In this document: piece after piece, positions 1 to 8,842 of the stretch
Numbering within the stretch: the stretch's first letter is position 1
Layout of the letters: each line of letters starts with the position of its first letter
Assembly (NCBI GenBank): GCA_018432315.1
Contig: JAHDLB010000006.1
Location: 124,001 to 188,000, forward strand
Reading direction: 5' to 3'
DNA length: 64,000 bases
From: Anaerolineae bacterium
Lineage (GTDB): Bacteria; Chloroflexota; Anaerolineae; Aggregatilineales; Aggregatilineaceae
Notes under the pieces: model-generated
What the model was told of the DNA's origin: nothing
Databases searched by the model: none
What the model saw: only the letters and a program-made list of their open reading frames with translations
Made by a program: the position numbers and the translations under genes

Positions 1-798
1 GGCCAGTTCCTTGCGGTGGCGGCTGACCCACACGTACAGATCGGCTTCCGTCCGGCCCGGAAATTGATCCAACACCCCGGATTCCTTGATGATCTCGATC
101 GCGGTAGTATAGATCATGTCGTACCAGGCCGACGCCGCATCTCGATACGAGCGAGGCTCGCCGTCGATCCGCTCCAGGTTTTCCCGGTACAGCTCGATCT
201 CGAGTTCCAGTTCCGGATACATACCCGGCTCGGTCAGGATGATGTTCTGATCCGGCTGCGTAACGTCAAGCTCTGTGTGGTCCAGGAAGGCCCGGTACTC
301 CGCCTTGACGATGAGCTCGCTGAGTTCCGCCTCCGCCGACACCCCGCCCACCGGCGTCTGGTACTCCCACACGTACGCCTCGATCGTCTGCATCCCGAAC
401 TGGCGGGCCACCGAAACCCGGTGATTGCCGTCCTTCACGAAATAGGCTTCGCCCACCTTGTACAGCTCGATCGGGGGCAGGCCGGAATCGAACTGAAGCT
501 CCGCGACCCGCCGCCAGCGCTGGCCGTCGCCCTCCACCAGCGGCAGAAACGTGCGCGTGAAGTCGTGATAGCGTCCCACACTGCCCACGATCTGGCTCAA
601 CGGCACCTGCTGCAGCCCGCGATAAGCGCTCTGGGTCAGGCGGAGTTTCTGCTGCACGTCCTCGAACGACAGCAGGCTGACAGGCTGCCGCGTCAATCCG
701 AGCGCGCTGGACAGCCGCTGGTAGAAGGCCTGCCGGCGCGCCTGATTCCATTTCTCGCGTGACTGGCTCTGCGCCGTCATGCTCGTATCTTCGCTCAT
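1..798 (-). CDS. ParB-like DGNHR-motif protein, C-terminus cut by the window edge
   Basis: The reading frame starts at ATG 798-796 and stays open for 266 codons to the window edge, so the C-terminus is missing. An AAAGGA ribosome site lies 8 nt upstream. Around residues 100-120 it carries KDGNHRVSVARQFG, which matches the core of the ParB/sulfiredoxin-like nuclease fold, preceded by PPIELYKVGEAYFV. The remainder is charged and helical with no membrane segment. Such stand-alone DGNHR proteins in Chloroflexota are usually left as hypothetical or ParB-like; I see no helix-turn-helix or partner parA, so a chromosome segregation role is not supported. It diverges from the acyl-AMP ligase gene. Frame and start are firm, function is not. 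Confidence 0.75.
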   Translation of the reverse strand, partial: MSEDTSMTAQSQSREKWNQARRQAFYQRLSSALGLTRQPVSLLSFEDVQQKLRLTQSAYRGLQQVPLSQIVGSVGRYHDFTRTFLPLVEGDGQRWRRVAELQFDSGLPPIELYKVGEAYFVKDGNHRVSVARQFGMQTIEAYVWEYQTPVGGVSAEAELSELIVKAEYRAFLDHTELDVTQPDQNIILTEPGMYPELELEIELYRENLERIDGEPRSYRDAASAWYDMIYTTAIEIIKESGVLDQFPGRTEADLYVWVSRHRKELA

Positions 799-983
799 TG
801 CGCGATCCTTTTCCGCAGCGACACCGTCCCATGCCCGGTCACCTGGGCAAAACGGTGCGCATCGATCGGAATGGCATATTTCACTGCCGCCTATTGTAGA
901 CTCTTTTGCCGCCGATTACCGCAATGTCAGGACATGGCCTGGGCAGAAACGCGTCTTCTCCTGGTCGGGCACGGAGAAACAGG

Positions 984-989
984 TATAAT
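984..989 (+). promoter_or_regulatory. Candidate -10 element (TATAAT) before the acyl-AMP ligase
   Basis: A perfect TATAAT lies 60 nt before the chosen ATG at 1050. No good -35 hexamer is visible at the proper distance, so this is only a partial promoter match. Confidence 0.35.
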
Positions 990-1049
990 CGCGGTCGATT
1001 TGCTCGTTTCGCTATCTCTATCGCCCAACAACGAAATGGCCGACTCATC

Positions 1050-2780
1050 ATGACACAGACGACCCAGACACAGCTAACCGTTCGCATGGACGACCGGCCC
1101 GCCACTCTGTTGGCCTGCGCCCAGGAACTGGCCGGCTCAGCGTCTAATCGTACCGCGCTGACGCTGTTCGCGCCCAACGAAAGCCATTCGATCACCTATC
1201 GCGAGTTTTTCGACCAGGCGGCCCGCTATGCCCGCGCGCTCGAGAAAGCGGGTGTGCAGTCCGGCGACCTGGTCGTGCTGGTGCTCCAGCATGGGCCGGA
1301 CGTGCTGTACGGGTTCTGGGGAGCGATGCTGGTCGGTGCCGTCCCGTCGATCTTCCCATTCCTGACCCCCAAGCTCGATCCGGACCGCTACTACGAAAGC
1401 GTGCGCGCCCTGGTCGAGCTGTCCGCCGTCAAGGCCGTCGTCACCTACCCGGACATGCAAGGCGCGCTCGAACACCATCTGGACGGCATTCCCACGCTGG
1501 GCGCCATCCTGAACGTGACCGATCTCGAGCCGGAAGGCACGCTCGACGACTACCTGGGCCGCGATCTGGCCCGGCCCGGCGACACGGCGTTTCTGCAGCA
1601 CTCGTCCGGCAGCACGGGGCTGCAAAAAGGCGTGATGCTGTCGCACGCCGCCGTGCTCAACCAGGTGGCGGCCTACAGCGCCGCCATCGACCTGTCGACC
1701 GACGACGTGATCGTGAGCTGGCTGCCGCTCTACCACGACATGGGGTTGATCGCGGGCTTCATCATGCCCATCATCCAGGGCATCCCCCTGGTGCTCATGT
1801 CGCCCTTCGACTGGGTGCGCGAGCCTCACATCCTGCTGCACGCCATCCAGCGCCACGGCGGGACGTTGTGCTGGCTGCCAAATTTCGCCTACAGCTTCCT
1901 GGCGACCCGCGTCCGCAAATCGATGCTCGACGGCCTGGACCTGTCCAGCCTGCGCGCGGTGATCAACTGCTCGGAGCCGGTGCGCGACGAGAGTCACGCG
2001 GCGTTCGCAGCCAAATACACGCCCTTCGGCCTGCCTCGGAATGCCCTGGCGACGTGCTACGCCATGGCCGAGAACACCTTCGCCGTGACGCAAAGCCCGA
2101 TCGGGACTCTCCCCACGCTGGACGTCATCGACCGCGCGCTGCTCATGGAGCGCCGGGTCGCCCAGCCTTCGGACGGCGCAAACGGGCCGGCGACGACGAT
2201 GGTGTCGTGCGGCAAGCCGATCCCCAACACCGAGATCCGCGTCGTGGATGCTGAGCGCCGCGACCTGCCCGAGCGCCACGTGGGCGAGATCGCGCTGCGC
2301 AGCGATTGCATGCTCACCGGCTACTACCACCGCGAAGACGCCACCGCTCAGGCTATGCAGGACGGCTGGTATTTCACCGGCGACCTGGGCTACATCGCAG
2401 ACGGCGAGCTGTACATCACAGGCCGCCAGAAAGACCTGATCATCGTCGGCGGGAAGAACATCTACCCGCAGGACATCGAGCACATCCTGAACGCCATCCC
2501 CGGCGTGCATCCGGGCCGCACGGTGGCCTTCGGGGTCATGAACGAGTCGCTGGGGACCGAAGACGTCGCCGTCATCTGCGAGGTCGAGACGAATGATCCC
2601 GCCGAGCGCGACCAGATCACCAAAGAGATTCGCTCGCAGATCGCGCAGACGACCGACGTGATGGCCCATTACGTCCACCTGGTCGGCGCAGGCTGGCTGA
2701 TCAAGACGTCGAGCGGCAAGATCGCCCGCGCGGCCAACCGCGAGAAATTCATGCAAGAAGTGCTCGGCAAGATATCCTGA
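1050..2780 (+). CDS. AMP-dependent acyl ligase (fatty-acyl-AMP ligase-like)
   Basis: A 576-residue adenylate-forming enzyme of the ANL superfamily, expected to activate a carboxylic acid with ATP to an acyl-AMP and pass it to CoA or a carrier protein. The P-loop-like motif HSSGSTGLQKGVMLSH lies near residue 180, the hinge region YFTGDLGYIADGELYITGR near 450, and the final catalytic lysine motif KTSSGKIAR at the C-terminus. The combination FLQHSSGSTGLQKGV resembles fatty-acyl-AMP ligases rather than acetyl-CoA synthetases. Longer upstream in-frame extension has no ribosome site; ATG 1050 follows the TATAAT at 984. The stop codon is part of TGAGGAGG, which forms the ribosome site of the 45-residue peptide gene 12 nt downstream, so the two are translationally linked. 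Substrate cannot be read from the sequence. Confidence 0.85.
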   Translation: MTQTTQTQLTVRMDDRPATLLACAQELAGSASNRTALTLFAPNESHSITYREFFDQAARYARALEKAGVQSGDLVVLVLQHGPDVLYGFWGAMLVGAVPSIFPFLTPKLDPDRYYESVRALVELSAVKAVVTYPDMQGALEHHLDGIPTLGAILNVTDLEPEGTLDDYLGRDLARPGDTAFLQHSSGSTGLQKGVMLSHAAVLNQVAAYSAAIDLSTDDVIVSWLPLYHDMGLIAGFIMPIIQGIPLVLMSPFDWVREPHILLHAIQRHGGTLCWLPNFAYSFLATRVRKSMLDGLDLSSLRAVINCSEPVRDESHAAFAAKYTPFGLPRNALATCYAMAENTFAVTQSPIGTLPTLDVIDRALLMERRVAQPSDGANGPATTMVSCGKPIPNTEIRVVDAERRDLPERHVGEIALRSDCMLTGYYHREDATAQAMQDGWYFTGDLGYIADGELYITGRQKDLIIVGGKNIYPQDIEHILNAIPGVHPGRTVAFGVMNESLGTEDVAVICEVETNDPAERDQITKEIRSQIAQTTDVMAHYVHLVGAGWLIKTSSGKIARAANREKFMQEVLGKIS

Positions 2781-2792
2781 GGAGGCTGCACC

Positions 2793-2930
2793 ATGCCCCT
2801 GGTCACCCGTGTTCTGAGGCGCGCCTTCAGCCGCGAGAATGTGTTTGCGCTGTTGCTCTGCACGATCCTGGTCCTGCTGATCATCGTGACCGCGGACTCG
2901 TCGCCGCAATGGATCTATCAGGGATTTTAA
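2793..2930 (+). CDS. 45-residue membrane micropeptide with DltX-like C-terminus
   Basis: ATG 2793 follows a strong GGAGG site (2781-2785) that overlaps the end of the acyl-ligase gene. The product is a basic N-terminus (RVLRRAFSREN), one hydrophobic segment at residues 18-32 (VFALLLCTILVLLII), and an outside tail ending PQWIYQGF. DltX, the small membrane protein of the D-alanylation pathway, has the same size and topology and, from memory, ends in an aromatic-I-Y-x-x-F motif whose tyrosine accepts the acyl group from DltC/DltB. The neighbour is an acyl-AMP ligase, the same enzyme class as DltA. No DltB-like MBOAT, carrier protein or DltD is present in the window. The gene is clearly translated-looking; the acyl-acceptor role is inference. 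Confidence 0.7.
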   Translation: MPLVTRVLRRAFSRENVFALLLCTILVLLIIVTADSSPQWIYQGF

Positions 2931-2977
2931 GCATCCTTTCCTGGTCACATTCATCACCTGGAACGGCCCGCCGCGTG

Positions 2978-2986
2978 TGTTATGAT
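2978..2986 (+). promoter_or_regulatory. Extended -10 element (TGTTATGAT) before hypA
   Basis: TG-T-TATGAT fits an extended -10 and lies about 46 nt before hypA. The -35 region is poor, which an extended -10 can compensate. Confidence 0.35.
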
Positions 2987-3031
2987 TTACGTGATTAGCA
3001 TGAACCAAATCAAAAGAAGCAGGTTCGCAGC

Positions 3032-3385
3032 ATGCACGAACTCGGCGTGACCCAGAGTCTCCTCGATATCGCCCTTCACCACGGGCGCCAGGCCGGCGCA
3101 GCCCGAATCAACGAGCTCAACCTGGTGGTGGGCGAGCTGTCGAGCATCGTCGATGACTCCGTCCAGTTTTACTGGGACATGCTCAGCGAGGGGACCATCG
3201 CGCAGGGCGCCCGGCTGAACTTCAAGCGCGTGCCTGCCGAGCTGCACTGTCACGACTGCGAGCATCGCTTTCCGCTCAATCACCAGGAATACGTCTGCCC
3301 GATGTGCGGCAGCGCCAACCTCACCGTGTCCGGCGGCGAGGAGTTCTTTCTCGAAAGTATCGATGTCGATCTAGACGAAACGTGA
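3032..3385 (+). CDS. hypA: Hydrogenase/urease nickel chaperone HypA
   Basis: A 117-residue HypA/HybF protein that delivers nickel to the large subunit of [NiFe] hydrogenases. The N-terminus MHEL supplies the nickel-binding His2. A zinc site is formed by two CxxC pairs, C73-HD-C76 and C89-PM-C92, spaced as in the family. Length is standard. It is the first gene of hypA-hypB-hypF-hypC-hypD, with hypB 15 nt downstream. The ribosome site is weak (AAGAAG). Confidence 0.96.
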   Translation: MHELGVTQSLLDIALHHGRQAGAARINELNLVVGELSSIVDDSVQFYWDMLSEGTIAQGARLNFKRVPAELHCHDCEHRFPLNHQEYVCPMCGSANLTVSGGEEFFLESIDVDLDET

Positions 3386-3400
3386 GGAACGGTATCACCT

Positions 3401-4066
3401 ATGCCGAATACAATTCCCGTAGTCGAGAATATCCTGAGCGCCAACGACCAGATCGCAACCCAGACGCGCGCCCAGTTGGATCGGGACGGTGTGCTGGCGA
3501 TCAACGTGATGGCGTCACCGGGCGGGGGGAAGACCAGCGTCATCCTCAAGACAATCGAGGCGCTCCACGATCAGGTACGCATCGGCGTCATGGATGGCGA
3601 CATCGTGCCGCTCGATCTGGAGAAGATCGCCGAGCTGGGCATCCCCGTCTCGCTGATCAACACCGGCGGTAACTGCCATCTCGACGCCAACATGGTTCAC
3701 GGCGCCCTTCCCTCGCTCCAACTCGACGCCCTCGATCTGCTGATCATCGAGAACGTGGGCAACCTGATCTGCCCCGCCGCGTTCAAGTTGGGCACCCATC
3801 TCAACATCGTGATCGCCAGCGTTCCGGAGGGCGACGACAAACCGTACAAATACCCGGCCATGTTCAAGGGCGCCGACGTGCTGCTGCTCAACAAAATGGA
3901 CCTGTGCGAGTACCAGGATTTCAACGTGGACTACTTCCGGCACGGCGTAGAGGTGCTCAATCCCGGCCTGGCCTTCTTCCCGATCTCGTGCCGCACCGGC
4001 GAGGGCTTCGACGCCTGGTTGGACTGGCTGCGGGACCGTGTCACCCAACGGAGCAGCGTCGGATAA
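3401..4066 (+). CDS. hypB: Hydrogenase nickel incorporation GTPase HypB
   Basis: A 221-residue SIMIBI-class GTPase that drives nickel insertion together with HypA. Walker A is ASPGGGKTS at residues 39-46, and the metal site following NTGG has the conserved Cys92-His93 (NCHLDANMV). The base-recognition motif NKMD is near residue 165. The N-terminus has no histidine-rich nickel-storage stretch or CxxCGC high-affinity site, so it is the minimal form. AGGAA lies upstream of ATG 3401. The next gene, hypF, begins at or just after its stop codon. Confidence 0.95.
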   Translation: MPNTIPVVENILSANDQIATQTRAQLDRDGVLAINVMASPGGGKTSVILKTIEALHDQVRIGVMDGDIVPLDLEKIAELGIPVSLINTGGNCHLDANMVHGALPSLQLDALDLLIIENVGNLICPAAFKLGTHLNIVIASVPEGDDKPYKYPAMFKGADVLLLNKMDLCEYQDFNVDYFRHGVEVLNPGLAFFPISCRTGEGFDAWLDWLRDRVTQRSSVG

Positions 4067-4073
4067 ACCCACC

Positions 4074-6383
4074 GTGACCGAATCCGCCCTTCGCATCCAC
4101 GTCACCGGCGTCGTCCAGGGTGTGGGGTTTCGCCCCTTCATCTACGGGCTTGCCACCCGCTACGCGCTCACGGGTTGGGTTCGCAACACCTCGTCCGGCG
4201 TCGATATCGAGGTGTGCGGCGCGCCCGACGCGCTGGATGCGTTCGCCGAGGCCATCACCGCCGAGGCCCCACCGCTGTCGCGGATCGAAGCCGTGCAGGC
4301 GCATCGCGTCACCACCAACGGCTACACGCGCTTCGAGATCCAGCACAGCGCGGCCCAGGACGGCGCCTACCAGCCGATTTCGCCCGACGTCGCGACCTGT
4401 GACGACTGTCTGGCCGAGGTCTTCGACCCGTCCAACCGGCGCTACCGCTACGCCTTCACCAACTGCACCAACTGCGGGCCGCGCTTCACGATCATCCAGG
4501 ACATCCCCTACGACCGCCCGGCCACGACCATGGCGCCGTTCGCCATGTGCCCGGACTGTCAGGCGGAATACGACGATCCACTCGACCGCCGGTTTCACGC
4601 CCAACCCAACGCGTGCCCCGTCTGCGGGCCGCACCTGGAGCTGATCGCCAGCCCGGACCAGCCACCGCTGCCCGGCTGGGACAGCCTGCCCGAAGACCCT
4701 ATCGCCGCCACCCGCGCGCTGCTCGTGGCGGGCCACATCGTGGCGATCAAGGGGCTGGGCGGGTTTCACCTGGCCTGCGACGCCACCAACCCCGACGCCG
4801 TGCGCGAGCTGCGCCGCCGCAAAGGGCGCGCCGCCAAGCCGTTCGCGGTGATGATGCCCGATCTGGCGACGGTGGCCCGGTTCTGCGATCTCACGCCGTC
4901 CGGCGAGCGGGCGCTGACCGGGCGCGAGCGCCCCATCATGCTCACCCCGCTCAAGCCGCACACCGCCCTCGCCGGAGACGTCGCGCCCGGCCTGCGCGAG
5001 CTGGGCGTGATGCTGCCCTACACGCCGCTGCACCACCTGTTGTTGGAGCCGGCGCCCGGCTTCCCTCCCGCGCTCGTCATGACCAGCGGCAATTTCAGCG
5101 AGGAGCCAATCGCCACCGCCAACGAAGACGCCATCGACCGCCTCAGCGGGCTGGCCGACGCGTTTCTGCTGCACAACCGCGACATCCACATCCGCTGTGA
5201 CGACTCGGTCGTGAAGGCGCTGCCCACGCACGTCCTGCCGCTGCGCCGGTCGCGCGGGTACGCGCCGTACCCGGTGCCGCTGCCGTTCGAGTCACCGCCC
5301 CTGCTCGCCACCGGCGCCGAGCTGAAGAACACCTTCTGCCTCGCGCGCGATCGTCACGCCTTCATGAGCCAGCACATCGGCGACCTGTCGAATTACGACG
5401 CGCTGCGCTCGTACCGGCACAGCATCGAGCACCTCAGCCGCCTCTTTCGCGTGGAGCCGGAGATCGTCGCCCACGACGCCCACCCGGACTACGTCGCCAC
5501 GCGGTACGCCGCGGGCCGCCCGGAGAACAAGATCGCCGTCCAGCACCACCACGCGCACCTGGCGAGCTGCCTGGCGGAGCACCGGCTTCCGCTCGAAGAA
5601 CCGGCCATCGGCGTCATTTTCGACGGCACCGGCCTGGGGCCGGATAACGCCATTTGGGGCGGCGAAATCCTGATCGGCAGTTACGCGTGGTATCGCCGTT
5701 TCGCCCACCTGAGCTACGTTCCGCTGCCGGGTGGCGACGCGGCCACGCTGCGCCCGTACCGGACGGCGCTCGCGCACCTGTGGCAGGCGGGCATTCCCTG
5801 GGAATCCGATCTCGCCCCCTGCCGCGCTGCCGCCCAGCAGGAACGGACGATCCTGCTCCAGCAGCTTGAGAAACAACTCAACGCGCCGCTCACGTCCAGC
5901 ATGGGCCGCCTGTTCGACGCGGTCGCCTCCCTGCTGGACGTGCTCCAGGTCGTCACCTACGAAGCCCAGGCCGCGATCTGGCTGGAAGCCAACACCGATC
6001 CCGGCGAAACCGGCACCTATCAGTTCGACATCAGCCGGGCGGCGAACGGCGATCCGCTCCGGATCGATCCGGCGCCCGTGCTAGCGGCGGTGCTGCACGA
6101 CCGGCGCCGGGGGATCGCGGCGCCGGCGATTGCGGCGCGCTTTCACAACGCGGTGGCCGGGGCCATCCACGAGGCGTGTCTCATGGCCCGGCGCAGCACG
6201 GGCCTGTCCAGTGTGGTCCTCAGCGGCGGCGTGTTCCAGAATACCACGCTGCTACTAAAGACGATTCCCCTGCTCGAGGGCGCGGGGTTCACCGTGTATA
6301 CGCATATGCTGGTCCCGCCCAACGACGGCGGGATCGCGCTCGGACAGGCGGCCATTGCGGCCTGCATGGTCCAGCATGGATGA
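4074..6383 (+). CDS. hypF: Carbamoyltransferase HypF
   Basis: A 769-residue enzyme making the cyanide ligands of the NiFe centre: it uses carbamoyl phosphate and ATP to carbamoylate the C-terminal cysteine of HypE. Domains in order are acylphosphatase (VQGVGFRPFIYGLA, residues 11-24), two zinc fingers (CDDC and NCTNCGPRF; CPDC and CPVCGPH), a YrdC-like domain (IKGLGGFHLACDATN) and a Kae1-like domain (QHHHAHLASCLAEH; VIFDGTGLGPDNAIWGGE; LSGGVFQN). All signature regions are intact. GTG 4074 follows the hypB stop at 4066; an alternative GTG at 4038 lies inside hypB and would add 12 residues. Its partner HypE is not encoded in the window. Confidence 0.95.
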   Translation: MTESALRIHVTGVVQGVGFRPFIYGLATRYALTGWVRNTSSGVDIEVCGAPDALDAFAEAITAEAPPLSRIEAVQAHRVTTNGYTRFEIQHSAAQDGAYQPISPDVATCDDCLAEVFDPSNRRYRYAFTNCTNCGPRFTIIQDIPYDRPATTMAPFAMCPDCQAEYDDPLDRRFHAQPNACPVCGPHLELIASPDQPPLPGWDSLPEDPIAATRALLVAGHIVAIKGLGGFHLACDATNPDAVRELRRRKGRAAKPFAVMMPDLATVARFCDLTPSGERALTGRERPIMLTPLKPHTALAGDVAPGLRELGVMLPYTPLHHLLLEPAPGFPPALVMTSGNFSEEPIATANEDAIDRLSGLADAFLLHNRDIHIRCDDSVVKALPTHVLPLRRSRGYAPYPVPLPFESPPLLATGAELKNTFCLARDRHAFMSQHIGDLSNYDALRSYRHSIEHLSRLFRVEPEIVAHDAHPDYVATRYAAGRPENKIAVQHHHAHLASCLAEHRLPLEEPAIGVIFDGTGLGPDNAIWGGEILIGSYAWYRRFAHLSYVPLPGGDAATLRPYRTALAHLWQAGIPWESDLAPCRAAAQQERTILLQQLEKQLNAPLTSSMGRLFDAVASLLDVLQVVTYEAQAAIWLEANTDPGETGTYQFDISRAANGDPLRIDPAPVLAAVLHDRRRGIAAPAIAARFHNAVAGAIHEACLMARRSTGLSSVVLSGGVFQNTTLLLKTIPLLEGAGFTVYTHMLVPPNDGGIALGQAAIAACMVQHG

Positions 6384-6397
6384 TCGGAGAGAACCTG

Positions 6398-6652
6398 ATG
6401 TGTTTGGGAATTCCCGGCAAGATCACTGAAATCTACGAAACAGGCGGCCTCAAGATGGGCAAGGTCGATTTTGGCGGCGTCGTCCGCGAGACGTGCCTCG
6501 CCTACGTCCCCGAAGCCCAAATCGGCGATTACACCATCGTCCACGTGGGGTTTGCCCTGAACCTCATCGACGAGGCCGAAGCGCAAAAGACGCTCGAACT
6601 GCTCGACGAGATCGGGCTGTTGGATGAAGAATTAGGGACTGGGGCCGAATGA
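6398..6652 (+). CDS. hypC: Hydrogenase assembly chaperone HypC
   Basis: An 84-residue HypC/HybG chaperone that binds HypD and carries the Fe(CN)2CO unit to the hydrogenase large subunit. It starts MCLGIPGKI with the essential Cys2. ATG 6398 is chosen because this motif must be N-terminal and GGAGAGA lies 5-11 nt upstream; an earlier in-frame ATG at 6380 would bury Cys2. The stop TGA overlaps the ATG of hypD (ATGA). Confidence 0.96.
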   Translation: MCLGIPGKITEIYETGGLKMGKVDFGGVVRETCLAYVPEAQIGDYTIVHVGFALNLIDEAEAQKTLELLDEIGLLDEELGTGAE

Positions 6653-7746
6653 AATACGTCACCGAATACCGCGACGCGGCCCGCGTGCGCGACGTGCTGG
6701 ACGAGATCCACCGGGTCACGACCGGTTCCTGGCGGCTGATGGAGGTCTGCGGCGGCCAGACGCACTCGATCATCCGGCACGGCATCGATCAACTGCTGCC
6801 GGATTCTATCGAGATGATTCACGGGCCCGGCTGCCCGGTCTGCGTCACGCCCCAGGAGCTGATCGATCAGGCAATCGCCATCGCGTCGCTGCCCAACACG
6901 ATCATGGTGTCCTTCGGCGACATGCTGCGCGTGCCGGGCTCGCAAAAGGACCTGTTCCAGGTCAAAGCCGAAGGCGGCGACGTCCGCGTCGTGTATTCGC
7001 CGCTGGAATGCATCAAGATCGCCCAGGACAATCCCGACCGCGAGGTCGTATTCTTCGGCGTCGGCTTCGAGACCACCGCCCCCGCCAACGCGATGGCGAT
7101 CGCCCAGGCCAAACAGCTTGGCATCCCCAACTTCTCGATGTTGGTCTCTCACGTGCGCGTGCCGCCCGTGCTCGACGCCTTGCTAAGCGCCGACGATGTG
7201 CACGTCCAGGGATTCCTGCTCGCCGGGCACGTGTGCGCCGTCATGGGCTACTGGGAATATCACCCGCTGGTCGAGAAATACGGCGTGCCGATGGTCGTCA
7301 CCGGCTTCGAACCGCTCGACATCGTGCGCGGCATCGAGATGACGATCCGCCAGTTGGAAGAGGGCCGCGCCGCCGTCGAAAACGCCTACAGCCGCGTCGT
7401 GGTCGAAGGCGGCAACAAGCCCGCCATGACCATCATCAACACCGTTTTCGAGGAATGCGACCGCAACTGGCGCGGCATCGGCAATATCCCGCGCAGCGGC
7501 TGGCAGCTCAGCCCGCCGTTCCACGCGTACGACGCCGCCCGCCGCTTCGCCGTCGATCACATCCGCACGGAGGAATCGCCGCTGTGCCACGCCGGGGAAG
7601 TGCTCAAAGGGGTGATGAAGCCCAACGAGTGCCCGGCGTTCGGCAAGGAATGCACGCCGCGCAAGCCGCTCGGCGCGCCGATGGTGTCGTCCGAAGGCGC
7701 GTGCGCCGCGTACTACAACTTTGGCCGTTTCGAGGCGTCCACCTAG
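6649..7746 (+). CDS. hypD: Hydrogenase maturation Fe-S protein HypD
   Basis: A 365-residue scaffold for the Fe(CN)2CO cofactor that works with HypC and HypE. Conserved motifs are VCGGQTHSI near residue 35, [10 protein letters not shown] near residue 60, and the C-terminal [4Fe-4S] cysteines in [15 protein letters not shown] with the following [10 protein letters not shown]. It overlaps hypC by four bases, implying coupled translation. It is the last hyp gene here; the next gene is an unrelated membrane protein. Confidence 0.96.
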   Translation: MKYVTEYRDAARVRDVLDEIHRVTTGSWRLMEVCGGQTHSIIRHGIDQLLPDSIEMIHGPGCPVCVTPQELIDQAIAIASLPNTIMVSFGDMLRVPGSQKDLFQVKAEGGDVRVVYSPLECIKIAQDNPDREVVFFGVGFETTAPANAMAIAQAKQLGIPNFSMLVSHVRVPPVLDALLSADDVHVQGFLLAGHVCAVMGYWEYHPLVEKYGVPMVVTGFEPLDIVRGIEMTIRQLEEGRAAVENAYSRVVVEGGNKPAMTIINTVFEECDRNWRGIGNIPRSGWQLSPPFHAYDAARRFAVDHIRTEESPLCHAGEVLKGVMKPNECPAFGKECTPRKPLGAPMVSSEGACAAYYNFGRFEAST

Positions 7747-7782
7747 CGCGATGCCGGTGGGCCGCAGAGGGGAGGCTTTGCC

Positions 7783-8175
7783 ATGCACTCGTTTCTGATC
7801 CGCCTGATCATCAATGCGGCGGCCCTGGCGATCACCGCCTGGCTCCTGCCGGGCATCACCATCGCCGAGGGCAGCCTCGCCTCCGTGCTGCTCATCGCGC
7901 TGATCTTCGGCCTCGTCAACGCGCTGGTCAAGCCGGTCATCGTCATCCTGAGCTGTCCGCTGCTGATCCTGACCCTTGGGCTGTTCTACCTCGTGGTCAA
8001 TGGCCTGATGCTGCTGCTGACGGATGCGCTGGCAGGCGGGCGCTTCGAGGTGGACGGCATCTGGTGGGCCATTCTGGGCGGCCTCGTGATGGGGATCGTC
8101 GGCGGCATGCTGGAGTCGCTGCTCGGCGCCGACGAAGAGGACCAGCCGCCTAAGGCGCTGCCGCCAGGGTCCTGA
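7783..8175 (+). CDS. Phage-holin-4_2-type small membrane protein
   Basis: A 130-residue protein with four hydrophobic segments (about residues 5-22, 30-48, 55-78 and 92-115) and the pattern LIFGLVNALVKPVIVILSCP, which is typical of the chromosomally encoded phage_holin_4_2 (PF04020) family. Despite the name, members are widespread housekeeping membrane proteins of unknown function. A GGGGAGG site lies 8 nt before ATG 7783. Its C-terminal 25 bases overlap the convergent NTPase gene. Confidence 0.85.
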   Translation: MHSFLIRLIINAAALAITAWLLPGITIAEGSLASVLLIALIFGLVNALVKPVIVILSCPLLILTLGLFYLVVNGLMLLLTDALAGGRFEVDGIWWAILGGLVMGIVGGMLESLLGADEEDQPPKALPPGS

Positions 8176-8731
8176 TCACCCAGGCGCTCACCAACTCGGC
8201 CAGCGCACCCCGCCCGGCCTCGTCGATCTCGATTGCCGGGGAGTCGGGCGGCAAACCCAGGGCCGCCCGCGCCTGCCCGACCAGCTCCGGGCGCACGACG
8301 ACCAGCGCCACGCCGAACGCCCGCCGCCGGATCAGGGGGATAACTTCGGCCCAGCCCTCGCCGCGCACCAGTTCCAGCGGGCCAAGCTCGTCCACCAGAA
8401 ACACGTCCGCCGCCTGTCCGCGACCGGCGAACGCCAGCCCGGCTTCCAGCGCTGCCGGGTCGAATGTAAAGCGCCCGGTGGACACTGCGCCACCGGTTCC
8501 GACAGTGGCCAGCGGCAGCGTATCCCCGGTCGCCGCGTCCATCACGTCGATCCCGGTCTTCGCGCCGTCCTCGAAACGCGCCACCGACAGCAGCCCGCCC
8601 ACCGACAGCCCTGCCGCCAGCGCGGCCTGCCGGACGGCGAGCAGCAGGGTCGTCTTGCCAACGCGCCGCCAGCCGCTCACCAACAGAATGGTGCCTCGCG
8701 GCGCGGATTCAGGCAGGTTCGGATTCTGCAT
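8150..8731 (-). CDS. THEP1-like nucleoside-triphosphatase (NTPase_1)
   Basis: A 193-residue P-loop protein. Walker A is GWRRVGKTT at residues 20-28 and the Walker B region VFLVDELGPLEL at 110-121 matches the VxxxDExGPxEL signature of the THEP1/NTPase_1 family (PF03266), small NTPases of unclear physiological role. ATG 8731 is preceded by GGAA at 6 nt; an alternative ATG at 8743 sits directly against its GGGGAG site, which makes it less likely. It is convergent with the holin-like gene and divergent from the desulfhydrase gene. Linkage to molybdopterin or other cofactor work cannot be argued from the context. Confidence 0.8.
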   Translation of the reverse strand: MQNPNLPESAPRGTILLVSGWRRVGKTTLLLAVRQAALAAGLSVGGLLSVARFEDGAKTGIDVMDAATGDTLPLATVGTGGAVSTGRFTFDPAALEAGLAFAGRGQAADVFLVDELGPLELVRGEGWAEVIPLIRRRAFGVALVVVRPELVGQARAALGLPPDSPAIEIDEAGRGALAELVSAWVIRTLAAAP

Positions 8732-8842
8732 AGTGGTTTCCATCTCCCCGGCGTCATTTTGGGCCAATCCGCCAAACATATTATAGTCATGGCGTCCACA
8801 CGTGGTCGACGCGGCGATCTCGCCGCAGAAAGTGATATCCTC

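Noticed and set aside
1137-3008. Long minus-strand frame opposite the acyl-AMP ligase
   Set aside because: Low-complexity His/Arg/Asp-rich translation with no motif; the plus-strand enzyme has all family signatures.
3000-3050. 16-codon frame from ATG 3000 overlapping the hypA start
   Set aside because: No ribosome site and no sign of conservation can be judged; most likely chance.
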